A DNA stretch of 5,445 nt, from the NCBI GenBank assembly GCA_022842805.1, contig JALHOX010000224.1:2197-7641 (forward strand), in the 5' to 3' direction. Source of the stretch: Phycisphaerae bacterium (GTDB lineage: Bacteria > Planctomycetota > Phycisphaerae > UBA1845 > Fen-1342). This document shows positions 5,340-5,445 of this stretch, piece by piece. The position numbers were made by a program, and so were the translations under genes. The notes beneath the pieces were generated by a model that saw nothing but the letters and a program-made list of their open reading frames with translations, was not told the DNA's origin and made no database searches. Numbering within the stretch: the first letter of the stretch is position 1; each line of letters starts with the position of its first letter.

Positions 5340-5445
5340 GCGCGACGGCGAATCGGCCCGACTTGCAGCGCGAGAGAAGAGTTCCGAGCGGTTTACGAAT
5401 GCCGTCGTCGTCGCTTGCCCTCGCTACTCCCCGCTTTGCGGACAC

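Larger units (their letters stand above)
5135..5445. other. Region upstream of dnaE; no convincing gene
   Basis: These 311 bases hold the dnaE leader and no credible complete gene. The open frames here are Arg- and Pro-rich and partly overlap dnaE. An ATG at 5399 opens a plus-strand frame to the window edge (MPSSSLALATPRFAD) that could be the start of a divergent gene, but it has no good Shine-Dalgarno sequence and is too short to judge. Other items are a 5-bp stem with ACTG loop at 5236-5249, an AT-rich GAATATTC palindrome at 5300-5307 and a direct repeat at 5321-5339. Confidence 0.5.

Noticed and set aside
1..5445. CRISPR array, tRNA/rRNA gene, prophage or defence system
   Set aside because: No regularly spaced repeats, no cloverleaf or rRNA-like sequence, and no genes other than dnaE, the glycosyltransferase and possible edge fragments were found.

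Overview
This GC-rich window (roughly two thirds G+C, coding codons mostly ending in G or C) holds two complete convergent protein genes on a bacterial chromosome. On the plus strand is a cytoplasmic family-2 glycosyltransferase of the polyprenyl-phosphate (DPM1-like) type (444-1145). On the minus strand is a large replicative DNA polymerase III alpha subunit, dnaE (1181-5134). Their stops are only 35 bases apart. I suspect Planctomycetota from the general look of DnaE and from short repeat-like DNA of a kind I recall from that group, but the window holds no decisive taxonomic marker.

Left part (1-443). The first 65 bases look like the beginning of a leftward gene of unknown function that leaves the window. 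The divergent intergenic region that follows contains a perfect 16-bp palindrome at 317-332, identical to the canonical parS site bound by the chromosome-partitioning protein ParB. It is followed by a strong imperfect hairpin at 347-371. Since parS sites usually cluster around the replication origin, this locus may be origin-proximal.

Middle and right part. DnaE is long for its family (1317 residues). It keeps both the polymerase catalytic aspartates and all nine predicted metal ligands of the PHP proofreading domain, plus an internal beta-clamp motif, an OB fold and a C-terminal domain. Two additions account for much of the extra length. One is a roughly 67-residue low-complexity insertion between the fingers and helix-hairpin-helix regions; it is repeat-like and includes a four-run G-quadruplex motif on the coding strand. 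The other is an Ala/Lys/Glu-rich tail ending in a clamp-motif-like peptide. Translation most likely starts at a TTG with a well-placed Shine-Dalgarno sequence. The 311 bases upstream of dnaE hold a candidate -10 element and a short direct repeat but no convincing gene.

The two complete genes have no evident functional connection: one serves replication, the other envelope or glycan synthesis. I see no sign of a phage, insertion sequence, CRISPR array, RNA gene or defence cassette. The observations most worth following are the parS site and the repeat-derived-looking insertion inside dnaE.
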